64,000 bases of DNA. Source: Clitopilus passeckerianus. Taxonomy: Eukaryota; Basidiomycota; Agaricomycetes; Agaricales; Entolomataceae. A program made the translations under genes and the position numbers. The stretch is from positions 186,001 through 250,000 of the forward strand of contig CALYLX010000082.1 in assembly GCA_944990035.1 (NCBI GenBank), written 5' to 3'. This document shows positions 60,189-64,000 of the stretch, piece by piece; position 1 is the stretch's first letter, and every line of letters begins with the position of its first letter. The notes under the pieces were generated by a model that worked only from the letters and a program-made list of their open reading frames with translations, was not told the origin of the DNA and did no database searches.

Positions 60189-60559
60189 TGTTAGTTAGGC
60201 GGTGTTTGGGTTGTACTGGTATGCAATGGAGAGATACGCCTGTAAATTGTCGTCTTTTGAAGGGATTAATACCTAGAGCCTGCTCTTCATCCGCTGAGTG
60301 CAACCCGAAACGTTTTAAGAACGTTTAAGCATAGTAAATGGTCGAAAAATGATAGAAAAAATTAAAAACACGAGATGCGCACATCTTACTGTGCGGTCCG
60401 AATCATGAAGATCTACGGAAAACATACCGTTTGCATGGTCAGAGCGCAGCGGTGCGCGTCACCAACTTTTTTGATATATAACATTATGAGCGACTTCAAT
60501 CCTCCAAACCCTGTCTGAATCCCTTCCTATCAAGCGGGCCCCGACATGGACTTCCTATC

Positions 60560-60716
60560 CCTGTCCCTCTGACTCGCACCTCAGGCCGTCCTTTCGTTCG
60601 TCGTCCTTTGGCACTCGTTCCAAACCCTATATCTTCTCTTCGCCGTCGCCGTACACCTTCGACTATGATGATGGCGAAGTTGGTGGAGAGCCCGAGGAGC
60701 TTCCGTTGACGCCTGG
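60560..60716 (+). pseudogene. degenerate duplicate of the Atg27-like tail exon
   Basis: A stretch reading SPSPYTFDYDDGEVGGEPEE then LPLTPG in one frame. This mirrors the tail of the gene ending at 60188 (YIFDYDDDEIGREPDELPLTPS). The DNA shares GAGCTTCCGTTGACGCCT and the upstream TTCGACTA..GA repeats. No signal peptide, MRH domain or membrane segment accompanies it, so it is a partial duplication. Confidence 0.65.
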
Positions 60717-61068
60717 TAACTTCAGAGATTTTCGAAGCTACGAAAGAATAATAAGAAGGAAAAGAACGAGAAGTAGCTCACACGAATGCATATGGCGGTA
60801 GCCTGTTATTAACCAATTTTTGGCGTCTACAAGCCTCTAATGCGACCTTCTGAAGACCCGTAAATGCCAGCCTGCTCTTCGGACCGTTAATTATATGCCA
60901 GATCATGTGGTCTCTGGTATCTGCTTACGTCAGCGGCAAAGCATACATGTTGGCTCGGCCAAGTCTACTTACGCTTCTGCCTCATAAAAGGCCATTCAAC
61001 GTTCAGCTTTTGTAATCTTACGGTTATCTGTTCGGAACTCCGGATACGTCTCCCAGAGGCCATTGAAA
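60717..61068. other. spacer, no gene seen
   Basis: Upstream region of the Mgm1-like fragment; nothing recognised. Confidence 0.4.
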
Positions 61069-61796
61069 ATGCTTCCGGTACTCAGGCGACAGCTCGCAAC
61101 AACACTAGGACCGAGAAAAGCTGTACCTTACGGGATACAGCCGAGCGCAAGAATCACTGAAGCTGCTCGACCTAGCCATCGCCAACATGGGACGCTCTAC
61201 GCCTCGGGATCGCTGAGGAGACGAAATGCTATGCCTCCATTTGCTGCGCTTAGGCAGATGCATATCAGGGGGTTCTCGTCTTCATCCATTCCACGTTCCG
61301 TCCTGGCGGTCGCACGCGCCTTTCGAGTACCAATAGCAGCCGGAATTGTTGTAGCTGGAGGGCTTGCGTATGCTAATTACAAGTTTGAAGGTCGGTAGTC
61401 TGCTGCTGTAATTCTAGGATCGCTTCTGACATCAATATTCCAGAACTCAAGCGAAAAACTATTGGTTGGATAAACACCGCGACCACAGCATATGACATAT
61501 ATGGTACTGCTACAGATGGTGTTGATGCCGTCCGGTCACGCCTCTCTGGAATCAAGCTCCCTGAAATCAACTTCGAGGCTCCCAACGTAGGGCAATATTT
61601 CAAGGACTTGTTTGGCTCAGAAGGAGAGAAGGGCAAGCTTGAGGGCAAGAGCGCTATTCCAGAACACAAGCAAAAAACTACTGGTTGGATAAACACCGCG
61701 ACAGAAACGGCCCATGATATATATGGCCCGAACCGTTTATCGTCGTACAATGGAGTGTTCAAAGTACTGTACCTGGCAGGGACTAAGGATATGTGA
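61069..61796 (+). CDS. truncated Mgm1/OPA1-like mitochondrial N-terminal fragment without GTPase
   Basis: The N-terminus is a mitochondrial presequence (MLPVLRRQLATTLGPRKAV, Arg/Ser-rich). Then come RGFSSSSIPRSVLAVARAF and a membrane anchor (VPIAAGIVVAGGLAYANYKFEG), the pattern at the start of fungal Mgm1. After one intron (GAAG|GTCGGT ... TTCCAG|AACTC) the spacer helix region follows: KTIGWINTATTAYDIYG, GVDAVRSRLSGIKLPEI and YFKDLFG. It then repeats itself (KQKTTGWINTATETAHDIYG) and stops at 61796, where Mgm1 would enter its dynamin GTPase. About 225 residues against roughly 900 in Mgm1. It is a partial gene duplicate that still encodes an importable, anchored product. The intact parental gene is not in the window. 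Confidence 0.62.
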
Positions 61797-61876
61797 GGCA
61801 GATTGTGATTAAATGCAGCATTGATCGACTATGAAGAACCTGAAAAGACTGCCCGAAACCAAAAGAATGTGCATGA

Positions 61877-64000
61877 TCATGGCAGAGGAACCGACGAGAT
61901 ATTAAGGAGGAAAACACGGCCATTTTTGCATCCCACGGCCACCACCGTTCCTTGAGAGTTCACTGCAAACTTGAGAGGCTCCACATTGGGTGGAAACCAG
62001 CAAATCGGAACGATTTGAAGTTCCCCATCCGCATCGACATCTGTGGAGACTGCGAGCCCATATAAGTATGGAGATTGGCGTTGCTTGACGGATAGAAGAA
62101 AGCGTGAAGGGCGACCATGGTTGCCAGGCGTGGTTGTTTGTGACGATTCTGAATCCGCCGACGAGACGAAGAACGTGCACTCAAGAACGCTATGCCTGTA
62201 CGGGAATGAGACGTGTGAACCTGATTCAACATCCCACAGCCGTATTTCGTTGCCCTCGGATACGGATACTAATGCTGAACCATCTGGGTAGAATGAAATG
62301 GTCTTGGAACCGCGATGGAGGCCGTAAAGAGTGCGGAGGGGGAAGCCCGATTTGACATCCCATAACAGGATCGTCTGGTCGGAGGAACCTGAGGCCAGCT
62401 GTGAGCCATCGGGCGAGAATGCAATACAGTTGATTTCGTTGGTATGTCCTCGAAGAGTGAGGATGTGATCACCCTCTTTTCCATGCCAAAATCGGACTGT
62501 TTTATCGGGGGATCCAGATCCAGATGCCAGCAGGGAACCCTTTGGAGAGAATGCAACGCAGGTGACATTGGCTGTATGGCCGTTAAAATGTGGAGTAATG
62601 CGCCGGATTTTGCATCCCAAACTCGGATTGAGTTGGAATCGGTTCCTGAGGCTAGTCGTAAGCCATCTGAAGAGAACGTGACAGATAGCATTCGACGACT
62701 ACTTTGGCCGGAAAGGGTTGAAAGGTGCGAGCCCGATTTTGCATCCCATAACCTGATGGTCATATCAAGAGATGCCGATGCAGCTCGTGAGCCGTCCGGG
62801 GAAAATGCCACATATTTCACCCTACGACTGTGGCCGTGGAGGGTCGAGAGGTGTGATTCCAGGTCTCCGTCCCACAGCTGCATTGTGTTGTCCTTCGATC
62901 CAGATGCCAACCGCGTGCCATCTGGAGAGAACGAGATGCATATAACTTCGCGAGTATGGCCATGAAGGGTAGAGAGGTGGGAGCCCGACGTGCTATCCCA
63001 CAACCAAACCGTGCAGTCATTGGAGCCAGATGCCAGGCATGTGCCATCAGGCGAGAATGCTACACACGTAATTGCATCGTTTTGGCCAAGAAGAGAGATT
63101 AGGTGTGAGCCCGATTTTGAATCTGATAGCCACACGATGCCATCATACGATCCAGAGGCTAATCGTGAGCTGTCTGGAGAGAAGGCGATACATGTTATGA
63201 TATCATTGTGGCTTTGAAGAGTGGAAAGATGTCTGTTCGACTCTGTATCCCACAAGCGCACCGTGAAGTCGTTAGACCCGGATGCTAGACGTGAGCCATC
63301 TGGAGCAAAGGCAATGCATGTCACCGCATCATTATGGCCGCGAAAGACGGAGAGAGGAAAGCCAGATTTTCTATCCCACAGCTGGACTGTGTTGTCCTTT
63401 GATCCGGACGCCAACCGAGAGCCATCTGAGGAGAACGCAATACATTGAACCTCCTGGGCATGGCTACGCAGGGTGGAAAGAAGTGAGCCCGACGCCCCGT
63501 CCCACAACCTGATTGTCCGATCCTTGGATCCGGAGGCCAAAAGTAAGCCGTCTGGCGCATATGTTATACAGCTAATACCGCTGGAATGATCAGCAAGGAC
63601 GGACAGATGTGAGCCCGATTTTGCATCCCATAGCCGAATAGTTGTGTCGTTGGACCCGGATGCTAGGAGTGAGCCATCGGGCGAAAATGCAATGCAAGTG
63701 ACACCGCTACTGTGACCCTCAAGGTTGGAGATTTGTGCACCTGATTTTGGATCCCAAAGCCGAACTGTCCCGTCACTCGATCCTGAGGCCAGTCGTAGAC
63801 TGTCGGGGGAGAACATGGCGGATATTACTTCATCGGCGTGTCCGGATAACACAGCCAATGCAGGGCTCCAATGCTTTTCGGCGCCCAACAACAAGCGTAT
63901 GTTGGCCTTTCTGTGGTATAGTTGGTAGATGGAGGTCTCAGTCGGCGTGAATGGAATCCCAGACCCGTAGACATGCATCGGAGAGTGCCTGAGTAGTAGG
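61877..64000 (-). CDS. WD40-repeat C-terminus of a large NLR-like (NACHT-WD40) protein, frameshifted, partial
   Basis: The frame is open to the right edge, so the N-terminus lies outside. HVYGSGIPFTPTETSIY followed by LLGAEKHWSPALAVLSGH is the linker that precedes the WD40 domain in fungal NACHT/NTPase proteins. At least twelve WD40 units follow, of the form GHxxxVTCIAFSPDGSxLASGSxDxTIRLWDxxSG. At about 62580 the frame drops one base: LLHIL in one frame is followed by GHTANVTCVAFSP in the next. Two more WD units and a degenerate C-terminal blade then run to the stop at 61877-61879. Both frames are clean WD40 sequence, so there is one indel (mutation or sequence error). Probable non-self-recognition or signalling platform; the NACHT domain itself is not visible here. 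Confidence 0.75.

Noticed and set aside
62444..63448. plus-strand frames opposite the WD40 array
   Set aside because: Repeated antisense shadows of the WD40 units.
1..64000. CRISPR arrays, bacterial operons, riboswitches or integrated virus genes
   Set aside because: Nothing of the kind is seen. Gene structure and families are eukaryotic fungal throughout.

Overview
This 64 kb window is nuclear DNA of a filamentous basidiomycete, most likely an Agaricomycete. Genes are broken by many 47-65 nt GT-AG introns with CTAAC/CTRAC-like branch points. The gene families are typical of mushroom-forming fungi: F-box proteins with a C-terminal Cys/His tail, tandem DUF6534 membrane proteins, trichodiene/Cop-type sesquiterpene synthase, O-methylsterigmatocystin-oxidoreductase-like P450, HsbA, and NLR-type WD40 arrays. 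No bacterial, organellar or viral gene was recognised.

Layout. 1-4.7 kb: an INO80 subunit B (Ies2)-like gene, partial at the left edge, and an F-box gene. 4.7-8.4 kb: gene-poor, with two 91-nt tRNA-like elements and an unresolved minus-strand coding remnant. 8.4-11.1 kb: an AGC-like protein kinase with a GC-AG intron. 11.8-12.2 kb: a small minus-strand gene for a secreted precursor with five DIVFxxW repeat units, the first four ending in Lys-Arg. This is a Kex2-processed repeat peptide of the kind that yields fungal RiPPs, and I recognise no close relative. 14.3-16.7 kb: a small heat-shock protein with heat-shock elements, then an unrecognised minus-strand gene. 18.1-23.6 kb: a secreted/membrane protein, a second F-box gene and eIF3g.

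24.2-35.4 kb looks like the wreck of a terpene cluster. It holds an intact P450 with a 10-nt microexon, a dead sesquiterpene synthase and, beyond a second AGC-like kinase paralogous to the first, a dead short-chain dehydrogenase. A 1,541-bp non-autonomous Helitron (27282-28822, minus orientation) sits exactly between the Glu and Tyr codons of the terpene synthase DEYTD metal-binding motif.

38.3-49.7 kb: two DUF6534 membrane genes in tandem, an allantoate-type MFS transporter, cystathionine gamma-lyase and the N-terminal acetyltransferase catalytic subunit NAA10/Ard1. 51.4-60.2 kb: HsbA, an HVA1-type TUDOR nuclear protein, a PL26-type exo-rhamnogalacturonan lyase and an Atg27/MRH membrane protein, followed by a decayed duplicate of the Atg27 tail. 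61.1-64.0 kb: an Mgm1/OPA1 N-terminal fragment without a GTPase, and the WD40 C-terminus of a large NLR-like protein that runs off the right edge and carries one frameshift.

Housekeeping genes (eIF3g, CYS3, NAA10, INO80B) alternate with accessory genes. Several accessory genes are visibly decaying, which points to a mixed conserved/accessory chromosomal segment. All exon coordinates were read by eye from splice signals and reading frame. Family names rest on remembered motifs, not on searches.
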